A stretch of DNA of 64,000 nt from JAGDZR01 sp049115695 (GCA_049115695.1 JAGDZR010000007.1:186001-250000); one strand, 5' to 3'; shown: positions 35,197 through 44,425, counted from the first letter of the stretch. Notes: generated by a model not told the origin, from the letters alone. Made by a program: numbers and translations.

Positions 35197-36210
35197 ATGA
35201 AATACGTTGTTTGCCAGGAGCCAGATCAGTTTGAGATAAAAGAAAAGGAAGCACCAATTGCCCAAAATGGAGAAGCCTTACTGAGGGTAAGAAAAATCGG
35301 CATTTGCGGAACGGATCTGCACGCGTTCAAGGGCAATCAACCATTTTTCTCATATCCGCGAATTCTTGGACATGAGTTGGGCACTGAGGTCATGGAAGCA
35401 GGAGACAACCCGCAAGGAATAAAAGCCGGCGACAAGGTGGTGATCATGCCATACATCAACTGCCAGGAGTGCGATGCTTGTCGGGCAGGGAAGTCTAACT
35501 GCTGTCAAAACATCAAGGTCTTCGGTGTACATGCTGATGGAGGAATGCAGGAAGTTATCACTTTGCCAACGCGTCTATTGATCCCCGCCAATGACCTTTC
35601 ATTCGAGGAAATAGCGATCGTTGAGCCATTGGCGATTGGAGCTCATGCCATACGTCGTGCACAAGTACAAAAAGGAGATACAGTAGTAGTTGCAGGTTGT
35701 GGTCCAATAGGAATTGGTATCATTCAGCTATGCAAATACCTGGAAGCAAAAGTGATCGCCATTGATGTGAACGATCATCGACTTCAAATGGTCAAAGAAC
35801 ATTTCGGTGCAGATGAGGTAGTGAATGCTTTAAAGGAACCAGTTGAAAAAGTTACTGCACTAACTGAGGGTCACCTTGCCAATCATGTGTTTGACGCAAC
35901 TGGCAGCAAACGAGCTATTGAAACCGGTCATGCATACATGCGACATGGAGGCAATTATGTACTGGTCGGTTTGTTTAAGGGAGATCTGGCATTCACGCAT
36001 CCCGCTATTCATGCGAAGGAAACCACACTGATGTGTAGTAGAAATGCCACTATGGAGGATTTTGAGTTTGTCATGAAGGTCATGCGAGCAGGCAAGTTCA
36101 ACAGCAAAAGCTATATCACGCTGGAAACACCTATTGAGTCAGTGCTGGATAGTTTTGATGATTGGGCAAGTCCGGATTCCAAGGAAATCAAAGTAGTGGT
36201 CTCAATTTGA
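35197..36210 (+). CDS. Zinc-dependent alcohol/polyol dehydrogenase (MDR family)
   Basis: 337 residues. The start at 35197 is fixed by a clear Shine-Dalgarno AAGGAG at 35188-35193, which is unusual for this window; upstream codons in frame are not family-like. Catalytic zinc ligands are Cys in GICGTDLH, His-Glu in GHELG and a later Glu. The structural zinc site has four Cys in CQECDACRAGKSNCC. The Rossmann motif is VVAGCGPIGIG. Relatives include threonine, sorbitol and fuconate-pathway dehydrogenases. Divergence from fucP with a shared motif suggests a step in fucose breakdown. Confidence 0.85.
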   Translation: MKYVVCQEPDQFEIKEKEAPIAQNGEALLRVRKIGICGTDLHAFKGNQPFFSYPRILGHELGTEVMEAGDNPQGIKAGDKVVIMPYINCQECDACRAGKSNCCQNIKVFGVHADGGMQEVITLPTRLLIPANDLSFEEIAIVEPLAIGAHAIRRAQVQKGDTVVVAGCGPIGIGIIQLCKYLEAKVIAIDVNDHRLQMVKEHFGADEVVNALKEPVEKVTALTEGHLANHVFDATGSKRAIETGHAYMRHGGNYVLVGLFKGDLAFTHPAIHAKETTLMCSRNATMEDFEFVMKVMRAGKFNSKSYITLETPIESVLDSFDDWASPDSKEIKVVVSI

Positions 36211-36227
36211 TCACCTACATTTACTGG

Positions 36228-36260
36228 CTATTCCGATTGGATCTAAAACAATCGGAATAG
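36228..36260. terminator. Bidirectional terminator between convergent genes
   Basis: CTATTCCGATTG (36228-36239) and CAATCGGAATAG (36249-36260) form a perfect 12-bp stem with a 9-nt loop. It sits 17 nt after the dehydrogenase stop and contains the stop codon of the convergent lipoprotein gene. Confidence 0.75.
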
Positions 36261-37070
36261 TATAAGCTTTCCTCCCTCGTGAATACCATCACAGTCCTCG
36301 CCGGTATAGTCAACCTCAAACGCCAGAGCTGAATACTTTCCTGTGCCTGTATATTTCCCAGGGCACCCACCCTTGTAAGTCAGCATTACCTGATTGTACT
36401 CAAAATGCTCAATGTTGCCATTGCCATCCACGACAATTTTTATACCGCCATCATTGACTGCTCCTTCTGACGCTGCACCCCCATAAGGTTCGAAATCTGG
36501 AGTTGCAAAGAAATCGCCACTGATAATATTGCTGGCTTCAAACTTTATCTTCGCTGAAACACCCACTCCAGTATGCAGGTTGTCATCCCAGGTTCCCTTG
36601 TAGTCTCCTACGAACGGACTGACTTCCCTTAACTCAATTTCTTCATACTCATTGGGTACTAACACCTGACCTTGCTCCACAAAAAACACATGGATCTTAT
36701 ACTGTTCAAAATGACTGATCGAGTTGCCTTTAACATCAACAATGTCTGTAAGGAATGTCCTCACTTCTACGGCTGGGGTGCTTTCAATCTCAACTTCCAT
36801 GTATTGATTTTCACTCAATGCACTGGCTACCTCGACATTGAAATCCAAGTTGGCTGGCACTATGGCGATTCGAACTGATTCCATTGAGAAGCTCAAATTA
36901 AAGCGAATGAAAATATCTTCCGAAGATTCCGAATTCCCCAGATCAACCACACCCAGTTTTTGAACATCAGGGAGAGGAATGATTAATTCTTCTTTACAAG
37001 CAAAAACAGTTACTAACAGTGATGCGATGACCAGGATTTGCTTACTGAAAATTGAGCGTAGTTGATTCAT
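36243..37070 (-). CDS. Hypothetical lipoprotein
   Basis: 275 residues with a lipoprotein signal and lipobox TVFAC (Cys near 25). The first part is an Ig-like beta domain (about 35-135: ISHFEQYKIHVFF). The second part (about 150-275) is a beta-barrel-like domain with YKGTWDDN, IISGDFFATP and KYTGTGKYSALAFEVDY, reminiscent of lipocalin-like or membrane-attack proteins, without proof. It is convergent with the zinc dehydrogenase and shares its terminator hairpin. No operon partner is evident. Confidence 0.6.
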   Translation of the reverse strand: MNQLRSIFSKQILVIASLLVTVFACKEELIIPLPDVQKLGVVDLGNSESSEDIFIRFNLSFSMESVRIAIVPANLDFNVEVASALSENQYMEVEIESTPAVEVRTFLTDIVDVKGNSISHFEQYKIHVFFVEQGQVLVPNEYEEIELREVSPFVGDYKGTWDDNLHTGVGVSAKIKFEASNIISGDFFATPDFEPYGGAASEGAVNDGGIKIVVDGNGNIEHFEYNQVMLTYKGGCPGKYTGTGKYSALAFEVDYTGEDCDGIHEGGKLILFRLF

Positions 37071-37253
37071 GATTAGGCTTTTTGATTAGTCAAAACAATT
37101 AGACCGTCACAAACCCCCAAGGTTGCAAGTAAGAATCCATACGTCAGTTTACATCTGACTCTCTCCTTTTTGCAATGAATTGTGCTTGATTAACGATTGA
37201 GATCTCCAAAACAACGGCACTGTTCTTGCTTAATTTTTCTAAATTCTGCACCG

Positions 37254-37991
37254 ATGGCCAAATTTTCCAGATTACCCAATATACCTTATCACAATCTGTT
37301 CTGGATTTTCCTGGCAAGTGTGGCTTTTATCACCGTGGCATTACGCGATTACGATGAAGTTTCCATTGAGGATGAAATTGTAGACGATGGGGTATCAAAA
37401 TACTACGATGACTTAGGAACCCTTCGCCTGGAAGTACCCATGAAGGAAGGCAGTAGACATGGGGTCTCAAAGTCATATGACGAATTAGGTCAACTCAAAT
37501 CTGAAATGACCTATGTGATGGGTACGCGGGAAGGTGTTGCTAAAAAGTATTACAAAAGCGGAAAACTCTATGCATCCTCCTTCTACCAGGCCGATAAGCT
37601 CAATGGTAAACGAAATCGATATTATAGCAATGGGCAAATGATGTCGACCATTACTTATTTCGATGGTGTCCCACAATCAGATTTAATAGAATACACCAGA
37701 TCGGGAAAAAAAAGGAACCTGCCCGTTCCAAAGCTCAAGGAAGACCCGCTTGGAAGTGGCTACTTTATCACCTTTGATCCACCTTGCTATCGACAAATAT
37801 TTCAGCTAAAAGCTACTTTCGATTCAGAACTGATCACACTTCCCCGGAAGAATGATGATTCTTTTGTCTTATCAAATGAACGGATAGAAAACATTGATAC
37901 TACTCAAACTCAAATGTTCTGCGAATGCACCACCAAAATGGGCAATCCGCATTTCGTAATTTTGAATGGAGATGAAATTGCGTTGAAGTAA
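37254..37991 (+). CDS. MORN/YwqK-like repeat protein, membrane-anchored
   Basis: About 245 residues from ATG 37254; the frame continues 19 codons upstream without a plausible start. One membrane helix lies at about 12-30 (FWIFLASVAFITVAL). Four YwqK/MORN-like repeats follow (GVSKYYDDLGTLRLE, GVSKSYDELGQLKSE, GVAKKYYKSGKLYAS, GKRNRYYSNGQMMST). The C-terminal ~90 residues have a Cys pair (CECTT) and no known fold that I recognise. Such repeats are common in Bacteroidota, and the function is unknown. Confidence 0.65.
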   Translation: MAKFSRLPNIPYHNLFWIFLASVAFITVALRDYDEVSIEDEIVDDGVSKYYDDLGTLRLEVPMKEGSRHGVSKSYDELGQLKSEMTYVMGTREGVAKKYYKSGKLYASSFYQADKLNGKRNRYYSNGQMMSTITYFDGVPQSDLIEYTRSGKKRNLPVPKLKEDPLGSGYFITFDPPCYRQIFQLKATFDSELITLPRKNDDSFVLSNERIENIDTTQTQMFCECTTKMGNPHFVILNGDEIALK

Positions 37992-38040
37992 GAGCATCCT
38001 GACAATGCTAATCACTTCATCCAAAGTACACAATAACAAA

Positions 38041-38134
38041 AAATCCTTCTCAGGAGGGGCCAGGGACACCCCCGTGCGAAAGGTAAGTTTACCAAAACCA
38101 ACCCCTACACCCTAACCCCTCTCAAGAAGGAAAT
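38041..38134. repeat. Inverted pair of diverged REP-like elements (REPIN-like)
   Basis: Left copy CCTTCTCAGGAGGGGCCAGG near 38045-38064; right copy, on the other strand, with CCTTCTTGAGAGGGGTTAGG near 38111-38130. The two are inverted relative to each other and separated by about 45 bp, so the whole could fold into one large hairpin. It matches the family around the DUF559 gene 20 kb away. It fills most of the gap before the symporter gene's stop. Confidence 0.65.
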
Positions 38135-38153
38135 CTTCTGTACAATGTCAGTG

Positions 38154-39773
38154 TTACTGTCCGTTAAATGACCACATGACGTAGGCAACAATCGCCACAA
38201 CTAGTATAGATACAGCTATATCCACCCATCCATAACTGCTTTTCGTTTCAGTTTTATCCTTTGATGATAGCGTACTAAATGTCATACCAGCAAGCTCCTC
38301 ATCAGTTTGGGCGGGTGTTGCATAACTGACACCTAACAATAACACTACACAAAACAGGAAGAACCAAGCTCCAAATGTCAGGAAGTTCATGGTCCCCATT
38401 GTGTGTAGGAAAGAACCTGCTGTCAAGCTATCAGCAACCAACTCAAGTACAATTCGAATAGCACCAATTGCAAAGCCTACAACCAATGTTGTATATGCTC
38501 CGTGTGAATTAATCCGCTTATAGAATATGCCTAAAAGGAATACTGCCGCAATTGGAGGTGAAATGTAAGCCTGTACCTTCTGAAGGTACTCATACAACAC
38601 ACCCGATATATTCTGCATGATTGGAATCCAGACAATACCCAATATCACGACAATTCCTGTCGCTACCCGACCAATATTTACCAGTTTCTTCTCATCTGTA
38701 TCTGGCTTAATTTTCTTGTATATGTCCACTGTAAACAGTGTCGAGCAAGAGTTGAACACTGAAGCTAAAGAACTCATCAAGGCAGCTAACAGACCTGCAG
38801 CAACCAAGCCTCTCAAACCAGCAGGCAACAGATTACTCATCAGCACAGGAAATGCTTGATCAGGTGAATCCCACTCCAACTGTCCCTTCATTTTTAATGT
38901 CAATGCAATCACACCTGGCACCAAAAACAAAAACACAGGTAATAATTTGAGTAATGAACCAAAAATTGCCCCTCTTCTTCCTTCCTTGAGGTTCTTTGCT
39001 GTGAGTGTACGCTGTACAATGTATTGATCGGTACACCAATACCATATCCCGACAATGGTACTGGTAATCAGCAATGATGGCCATGGAAAATCAGGGTCAG
39101 TGGCTGGTCTCCACATATTGAAATACTCCGGTCCGAGTGTCGCTTTCATTTCACCCCAGCCTCCAACATGATCAAGTCCAATGAAGGTAAGGGCCGCAGC
39201 TCCAATTACTAACACAACTGCCTGAAGTGCCTCTGTATACACAACTGCCCGCATGCCACCTAGTACGGTATAAATTCCTGTAAGAACTACAGTACTCAAT
39301 GCGCCAACCCAGAAATTGATACCCAATAAAGCTGATACCACTACTCCGCCCGCATAGATCGTAACTGACACTTTCGTCAATACATATGCGACCAGTGAAA
39401 CAACTGAAAGAAACCATCTTGATTTAGCACTGAATCGTTTCTCAAGAAACTCTGGCATGGTGAACACCCCACTCCTTGCATAAAAAGGAAGAAATATCCA
39501 TCCCAGTAACAAAACCACCCAGGCATGAAGTTCATAGATTAGCAGGGGTAGTTTATCGCTTGCGCCTGTACCTGCTAATCCAACCACATGCTCAGACCCA
39601 ATATTGGAGGCAAATATCGAGGCACCTACCACAAACCATCCCATGTTACGACCAGCAAGAAAATAGTCCTCAGTGCTATCGTTCTTTTTCATAATCACCC
39701 AAACGGCTACTCCGAATAGGATGAGGAAGTAGATTGAGATAAACACCCAATCCAACATTTCTAAACTCTTCAT
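38154..39773 (-). CDS. Sodium/solute symporter (SSS family), probable arabinose transporter
   Basis: 539 residues with about 14 membrane helices. The SGLT-type signature is clear: DYFLAGRNMGWFVVGASIFASNIGSEH divides into the GRNMGWF and ASNIGSEH blocks that form the sodium site, with LFYAR-like and CTDQYIVQRTL blocks later. It is the last gene of the araB-araD-HAD-araA run, 43 nt after araA, which points to sodium-driven L-arabinose uptake. Confidence 0.87.
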   Translation of the reverse strand: MKSLEMLDWVFISIYFLILFGVAVWVIMKKNDSTEDYFLAGRNMGWFVVGASIFASNIGSEHVVGLAGTGASDKLPLLIYELHAWVVLLLGWIFLPFYARSGVFTMPEFLEKRFSAKSRWFLSVVSLVAYVLTKVSVTIYAGGVVVSALLGINFWVGALSTVVLTGIYTVLGGMRAVVYTEALQAVVLVIGAAALTFIGLDHVGGWGEMKATLGPEYFNMWRPATDPDFPWPSLLITSTIVGIWYWCTDQYIVQRTLTAKNLKEGRRGAIFGSLLKLLPVFLFLVPGVIALTLKMKGQLEWDSPDQAFPVLMSNLLPAGLRGLVAAGLLAALMSSLASVFNSCSTLFTVDIYKKIKPDTDEKKLVNIGRVATGIVVILGIVWIPIMQNISGVLYEYLQKVQAYISPPIAAVFLLGIFYKRINSHGAYTTLVVGFAIGAIRIVLELVADSLTAGSFLHTMGTMNFLTFGAWFFLFCVVLLLGVSYATPAQTDEELAGMTFSTLSSKDKTETKSSYGWVDIAVSILVVAIVAYVMWSFNGQ

Positions 39774-39816
39774 ATGTTCATTTTAGTTTCAGTTCAACAA
39801 TATTAATTGATCAGGC

Positions 39817-41313
39817 TCACATACCGTTTTGAAAAAGGTGGTAATACACCTCATTTGAATGGAGCTGATCCTTGAATGCTCTTGTAGTCGTATTCCTATC
39901 AATCACTACAAGCTCAACGGCCATCATATCAGCCAAATCTTCTATAAAATCAGTAGTAATAGCCTTGCTAAACACCGTGTGATGGGCGCCTCCGGCTAAT
40001 ATCCAGGCTTGAGCCGCAACACTCAGATTAGGCTGAGGATCCCAAAGCACCCTCGCAACCGGGAGTTTGGGCAAATCATGTTCAGGTGTTACCGCATCTA
40101 CTTCATTGACGAGTAACCTAAATCGATTTCCCATATCAATCAACGATACATTGATCGCCGGACCAGCATCCACATCAAATACGAGCCTTACTGGATCTTC
40201 CTTTCCACCAATACCCAATGGATGAACTTCACACCTTGGCTTACCATTGGCTATGGTCGGACAAATCTCCAACATGTGCGATCCAAGCACCCTGGATCTA
40301 CCATCTCGGAAATCATAGGTGTAATCTTCCATAAAAGAGGTTCCTCCAGTCAGTCCCTGATCCATCACTTTCAATGCATGAAGCAAAGCCGCTGTTTTCC
40401 AATCACCTTCTGCTCCAAACCCATATCCAACCCCCATGAGGCGCTGCGAAGCAATACCCGGAAGCTGCTTTAAGCCATGTAAGTTTTCAAATGTGTCTGT
40501 ATAGGCCCCAAATCCTCCTTCTTCAAGAAATGCTTGTATTCCTAATTCAATTTGCGCTGCATCTCTCAAAGCATTGCCTTTTAAAACAGCATCCGTCATT
40601 TCGTATTGATCAGCATATTGTTGAAGCAGAGCCTCAACCTGCTGTTCAGATACCTGATCCACATACTCGACCACATCACCAACCCCATAGCCATTGACAC
40701 TAAAGCCAAACTTCATCTGAGCCTCAACCTTGTCTCCTTCTGTTACAGCTACTTCGCGCATGTTATCGCCAATCCTGGCAACCTTGGTTTGCTGCAACAC
40801 ATGCCATCCTGCTGCGACCCGGGTCCAATTACCGAGCTGAGCTTGTACACTCTCTTCTTTCCAGTGTCCTGCAATGATTTTTCTATTCTTACGCAACCTG
40901 CTAGTCATGAATCCAAACTCACGACCTCCGTGTGCGGATTGATTTTCATTCATGAAGTCCATGTCAATTTCACCCCATGGAATCTCGGTGTTGTATTGTG
41001 TATGCAAGTGTGCCAATGGCTTTCGCAACACCTGCAGCCCTTTGATCCACATCTTGGCTGGAGAAAAAGTATGCATCCAGACAACCAAACCTATGCAATT
41101 CGCTGTATGATTTGCTTCCTCACAAACTCGGTAAATTTGATCCGGTGTAGTCACAACAGATTTGTAGTTGACTTTCACCGGAACAAACCGGCTGTCGTTC
41201 AAAAATCCAGCAACTTCCTGAGAGTGTGTGGCCACATTCTTAAGAATTTCATCCCCATAGAGATGCTGACTACCCGTCACAAACCATATTTCATATTTAT
41301 TTAAATCAGTCAT
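39817..41313 (-). CDS. araA: L-arabinose isomerase
   Basis: 498 residues, nearly the same length as E. coli AraA (500). It converts L-arabinose to L-ribulose with Mn2+. Catalytic and metal residues are in GFGAEGDWKTA (Glu), SFMEDYTYDF (Glu), VLGSHMLEICP (His) and GGAHHTVFS (His). The ATG at 41313 is chosen over a TTG two codons upstream. It begins 2 nt after the HAD phosphatase stop and precedes the symporter, in an operon led by araB. Confidence 0.96.
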   Translation of the reverse strand: MTDLNKYEIWFVTGSQHLYGDEILKNVATHSQEVAGFLNDSRFVPVKVNYKSVVTTPDQIYRVCEEANHTANCIGLVVWMHTFSPAKMWIKGLQVLRKPLAHLHTQYNTEIPWGEIDMDFMNENQSAHGGREFGFMTSRLRKNRKIIAGHWKEESVQAQLGNWTRVAAGWHVLQQTKVARIGDNMREVAVTEGDKVEAQMKFGFSVNGYGVGDVVEYVDQVSEQQVEALLQQYADQYEMTDAVLKGNALRDAAQIELGIQAFLEEGGFGAYTDTFENLHGLKQLPGIASQRLMGVGYGFGAEGDWKTAALLHALKVMDQGLTGGTSFMEDYTYDFRDGRSRVLGSHMLEICPTIANGKPRCEVHPLGIGGKEDPVRLVFDVDAGPAINVSLIDMGNRFRLLVNEVDAVTPEHDLPKLPVARVLWDPQPNLSVAAQAWILAGGAHHTVFSKAITTDFIEDLADMMAVELVVIDRNTTTRAFKDQLHSNEVYYHLFQNGM

Positions 41314-41315
41314 TA

Positions 41316-41960
41316 TCAATTAAATATTTCTAAATCTAATTTCTCAAAATCTTTAATAAAGGTCAGAATACCACTTATCCCATCAAATTCGTCACGTTCA
41401 TGCGTAGTTGTGACGATCACTATGCGACACCCCGCCGCTTCTGCCGACTTTGCTCCTGTAGGAGAATCCTCGAATACCACACCATCCGTTGGGGCTATCC
41501 CCAACAACTCACATGTCTTCAGGTAAATCTCCGGATGGGGCTTCCCATTTTTTACGTCTCTTGAGTGCAGAATAGTTTGAAACCGATCTCGCAGCGCGAG
41601 ATTATCTAAAACAAAGTCTACATTTTCAGGAGGAGCAGCTGACGCCACTGACATAATGATTCCCTTCCTGTCTAATTGATCCATGAAGTCAGGTAGCCCA
41701 TCAATCAATGCCAATTGATCCAGGAATATTTCCCGATAAGCTTCCTCTTTTTCCCAGGAGATTTGCTTTCGCTGTTCGGGTGTGTACTTATCCCCAAAAA
41801 GACGTTCTAAAATCTCTTCGTTTATGCCATGAACCTTTTCTTTTACTTCGTCAAAAGTAAGATCCATCCCATATTGGGACAGCTTCTTTTGCCAGGCTTT
41901 ATGATGAACATTCATGTTGTCCACCATGGTACCATCCATATCGAAAATAGCTGCCTTCAT
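41316..41960 (-). CDS. HAD-superfamily phosphatase/phosphomutase-like protein
   Basis: 214 residues. HAD motif I is FDMDGTMVD (Asp nucleophile and general acid), the Thr/Ser motif is VASAAP, Lys is in VKNGKPHPE and motif IV is FEDSPTGA. The cap domain at about 15-90 is the beta-phosphoglucomutase type. It overlaps araD by 4 bp and sits 2 nt from araA, so it is a true part of the arabinose operon. It may remove dead-end sugar phosphates or act on ribulose 5-phosphate-type intermediates. Classic ara operons lack it. Confidence 0.88.
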   Translation of the reverse strand: MKAAIFDMDGTMVDNMNVHHKAWQKKLSQYGMDLTFDEVKEKVHGINEEILERLFGDKYTPEQRKQISWEKEEAYREIFLDQLALIDGLPDFMDQLDRKGIIMSVASAAPPENVDFVLDNLALRDRFQTILHSRDVKNGKPHPEIYLKTCELLGIAPTDGVVFEDSPTGAKSAEAAGCRIVIVTTTHERDEFDGISGILTFIKDFEKLDLEIFN

Positions 41961-42658
41961 GATTGTCCGTAGTAAGCATCCTTACCATGCTTTCTTTCGT
42001 AATGCTTACGAATAAGCGCTTCTTTCAACCTGGGTGCATTGGGATTGATTTGAAGCGTGAGATAGGCCATTCTGGCAAGTTCCTCCAACACCTTGCTATT
42101 GTAAACAGCCTTGGCAGGGGTCTTGCCCCATGCAAATGGACCATGATTGCCAATCAAAACCATTTCAACTTCTGTGTGGGTTAATCCTTTGTCCTTGAAG
42201 CACTCAAGGATTTGCACTCCTGTCATGTGCTCATAATCACCGGCTATGAGTTCATCACTCATAGGAGGTGCACATGGTATATCCACCGTAAGGTGATCAG
42301 CATGAGTTGTTCCAAATATTGGGATGTCCATCTGCGCCTGCGCCCAGGCTACTGAGTAAGTGGCATGTGTATGCACAATTCCGCCAATATCATTCCATTG
42401 TTTGTATAAATAGGCATGAGTTTTTGTATCACTTGATGGACGCATACTTCCCTCAATCAATTGATTATCAAAGTCCAGGATCACAATATCCTCTGCTTTC
42501 AATTTCTCGTATGGTACACCACTTGGCTTGATCCCAAAAACACCTTTATCTCGATCTACAGCACTCACATTGCCAAAGGTATATACGACCAGATCCAGTT
42601 CTGGCAGTTGCATGTTTGCTTCGTAACACTCTTCCTTAAGTTCTTTGTACGTTGACAT
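41957..42658 (-). CDS. araD: L-ribulose-5-phosphate 4-epimerase
   Basis: 233 residues (E. coli 231). It converts L-ribulose 5-phosphate to D-xylulose 5-phosphate through zinc-dependent aldol chemistry. Zinc ligands are in VHTHATYS (two His) with a third His in the segment following. NHGPFAWGK is the conserved epimerase signature. The start overlaps the araB stop by 1 nt (TAATG) and its stop overlaps the HAD gene by 4 bp, so translation is coupled. Confidence 0.95.
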   Translation of the reverse strand: MSTYKELKEECYEANMQLPELDLVVYTFGNVSAVDRDKGVFGIKPSGVPYEKLKAEDIVILDFDNQLIEGSMRPSSDTKTHAYLYKQWNDIGGIVHTHATYSVAWAQAQMDIPIFGTTHADHLTVDIPCAPPMSDELIAGDYEHMTGVQILECFKDKGLTHTEVEMVLIGNHGPFAWGKTPAKAVYNSKVLEELARMAYLTLQINPNAPRLKEALIRKHYERKHGKDAYYGQS

Positions 42659-44313
42659 TACTTATGATTAATCTCTTGTTCCACAAATTGACCTAATCGG
42701 TCATACTTGTCATATAAGGCCTTGTAAAGCTGCACTTTTTCTGGTTCTGGCGAATAGGTCTTTTCCATTCCATTCCCCATTGCACTGATCGCCGATTGAA
42801 GGTCTGGGTGAATTCCAGAAGCCACCGCTGCATACATCGCCGCTCCCAAAGCGGGTGCTTGCTCAGACACAGCAACTTTGATAGGCATGTCCAATACATT
42901 CGCTAGTGTCTGCATGATAAAATCTGATTTCTTGGCTACTCCTCCAATGCCTACCACCGTTTTGATTTCTACTCCTTCTTCTCGAAATCTATCAACAATT
43001 TTTTTGGATCCAAAAGAGATTGCCTCAACAAGTGCTCTGAAAATATGTGGAGCTCTAGTTCCCAAATTCAGGTTTACTATGGCAGCCTTCAAAGCCTGAT
43101 TGGCATCAGGAGTTCTACGACCATTTACCCAATCAAGGGCAACAGGTGCACTTTCACTGATGGGAGTCTCAGCAGCCTGAGCTGAGAGTTCTACAATCAT
43201 CTCTTCCTTCAAATGTGAGACCTGATCATTCGTTAGTCCCAGGCTGAGCTGCTCCAGTGGCCAGGCCAATACATCTCGAAACCAGGCTAATACATCACCA
43301 AAGGCTGACTGTCCTGCCTCAAGTCCCATCATACCAGGAATGACAGAGCCATCCACTTGGCCACAAATACCTTTGACCGTCTTATTGCCAACATTTCCAG
43401 GTGCACTCACAATGATATCACATGTAGAAGTACCCATGACTCTAACAAGTGTAAACTCTTCTACTTCAGCTCCCACGGCACCAGCATGCGCATCAAACGT
43501 ACCTACACTTACCACTACATCTTCTGACAGTCCTAATCTTTGGCTCCACTCGGCGTTCAACGTGCCAGCACTGACATCTGAAGTGTAAGTATCAGTATAT
43601 AGCCTTTGTTTTAAGCCTACCAGATCAGCATCCAGTTGACTTAAAAATTCATCTGAAGGTAAACCGCCCCAGTCCATGTGCCACATGGCCTTATGTCCTG
43701 CGGCACATCTGCTTCGCTTTAGTGCATCCAGGTCTTTATTTCCCACCAACAAGTAAGTCATATAGTCGCAATGCTCTACCCATGAGTAGGCAGCCTTTCT
43801 CACTGATTCGTCTTCACGTATTACATGTAATATTTTTGCCCAAAACCACTCAGAGGAATAAATACCTCCTTCGTATTTAGTAAAATCCTCACCTCCCCAA
43901 CTTCTAGACAATTCATTGATTTCATCCGCCTCTTGAATAGCAGTATGATCTTTCCATAACACCATCATGGCATTTGGATTATACTCAAATGATGGCAGCA
44001 TTGAAAGCGCTACCCCCTCATCGTTCACAGGAATTGGGGAAGAGCCTGTCGTATCTATACAAATGCCTTTTACCTGCTCCTTGTCAATACCACTTGCATT
44101 CAAGACTCCCTTAATAGTTTGCTCCATCCCCTCAATGTGATCCAATGGATGCTGACGAAATTGATTGATCGATGGATTACAATACTTGCCTTCTTTCCAG
44201 CGCTGATACCAATGCACATGACTTGCCACAGTATCTCCATTCTGCGCATTGGTCAACACTGCTCTTACTGAATCAGAACCAAAATCTAAACCTATAACAA
44301 ATTGATTGATCAT
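42658..44313 (-). CDS. araB: Ribulokinase (FGGY family)
   Basis: 551 residues. It phosphorylates L-ribulose at O5. The N-terminal phosphate loop is GLDFGSDSVRAVL, TTGSSP and VMGTST are FGGY-family nucleotide and substrate blocks, and GIGGVAKKSDFIMQT lies near the C-terminus. Length and layout match AraB. It is the first gene of the arabinose operon. Two 23-bp palindromes lie immediately upstream, the nearer one ending only 3 nt before the start codon, so binding there would block transcription or early elongation. Confidence 0.95.
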   Translation of the reverse strand: MINQFVIGLDFGSDSVRAVLTNAQNGDTVASHVHWYQRWKEGKYCNPSINQFRQHPLDHIEGMEQTIKGVLNASGIDKEQVKGICIDTTGSSPIPVNDEGVALSMLPSFEYNPNAMMVLWKDHTAIQEADEINELSRSWGGEDFTKYEGGIYSSEWFWAKILHVIREDESVRKAAYSWVEHCDYMTYLLVGNKDLDALKRSRCAAGHKAMWHMDWGGLPSDEFLSQLDADLVGLKQRLYTDTYTSDVSAGTLNAEWSQRLGLSEDVVVSVGTFDAHAGAVGAEVEEFTLVRVMGTSTCDIIVSAPGNVGNKTVKGICGQVDGSVIPGMMGLEAGQSAFGDVLAWFRDVLAWPLEQLSLGLTNDQVSHLKEEMIVELSAQAAETPISESAPVALDWVNGRRTPDANQALKAAIVNLNLGTRAPHIFRALVEAISFGSKKIVDRFREEGVEIKTVVGIGGVAKKSDFIMQTLANVLDMPIKVAVSEQAPALGAAMYAAVASGIHPDLQSAISAMGNGMEKTYSPEPEKVQLYKALYDKYDRLGQFVEQEINHK

Positions 44314-44316
44314 ACA

Positions 44317-44339
44317 TTAACTGTTATGTTCACATTTAA
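44317..44339. promoter_or_regulatory. AraR operator-like palindrome 1
   Basis: TTAACTGT, a 7-nt spacer, then ACATTTAA. One base differs from perfect symmetry. It begins 4 nt upstream of the araB start codon and is centred 50 bp from operator 2, close to five helical turns. Confidence 0.65.
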
Positions 44340-44366
44340 AGCAAAGTAAAGTAAATTGTTTGAATT

Positions 44367-44389
44367 TTAAATGTATATTTAACATTTAA
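44367..44389. promoter_or_regulatory. AraR operator-like palindrome 2
   Basis: TTAAATGT, a 7-nt spacer, then ACATTTAA: perfect 8-bp arms. It lies midway between araB and the divergent Nudix regulator gene, so it could control both promoters. Confidence 0.7.
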
Positions 44390-44425
44390 TTTTTATACCT
44401 GAACTTTTATTGCTAATTTGGCCTC

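Noticed and set aside
40606..41304. Long plus-strand open frame (232 codons) opposite araA.
   Set aside because: It lies wholly antisense to a strongly supported enzyme gene, has no signal or domain, and its composition mirrors the araA codons.
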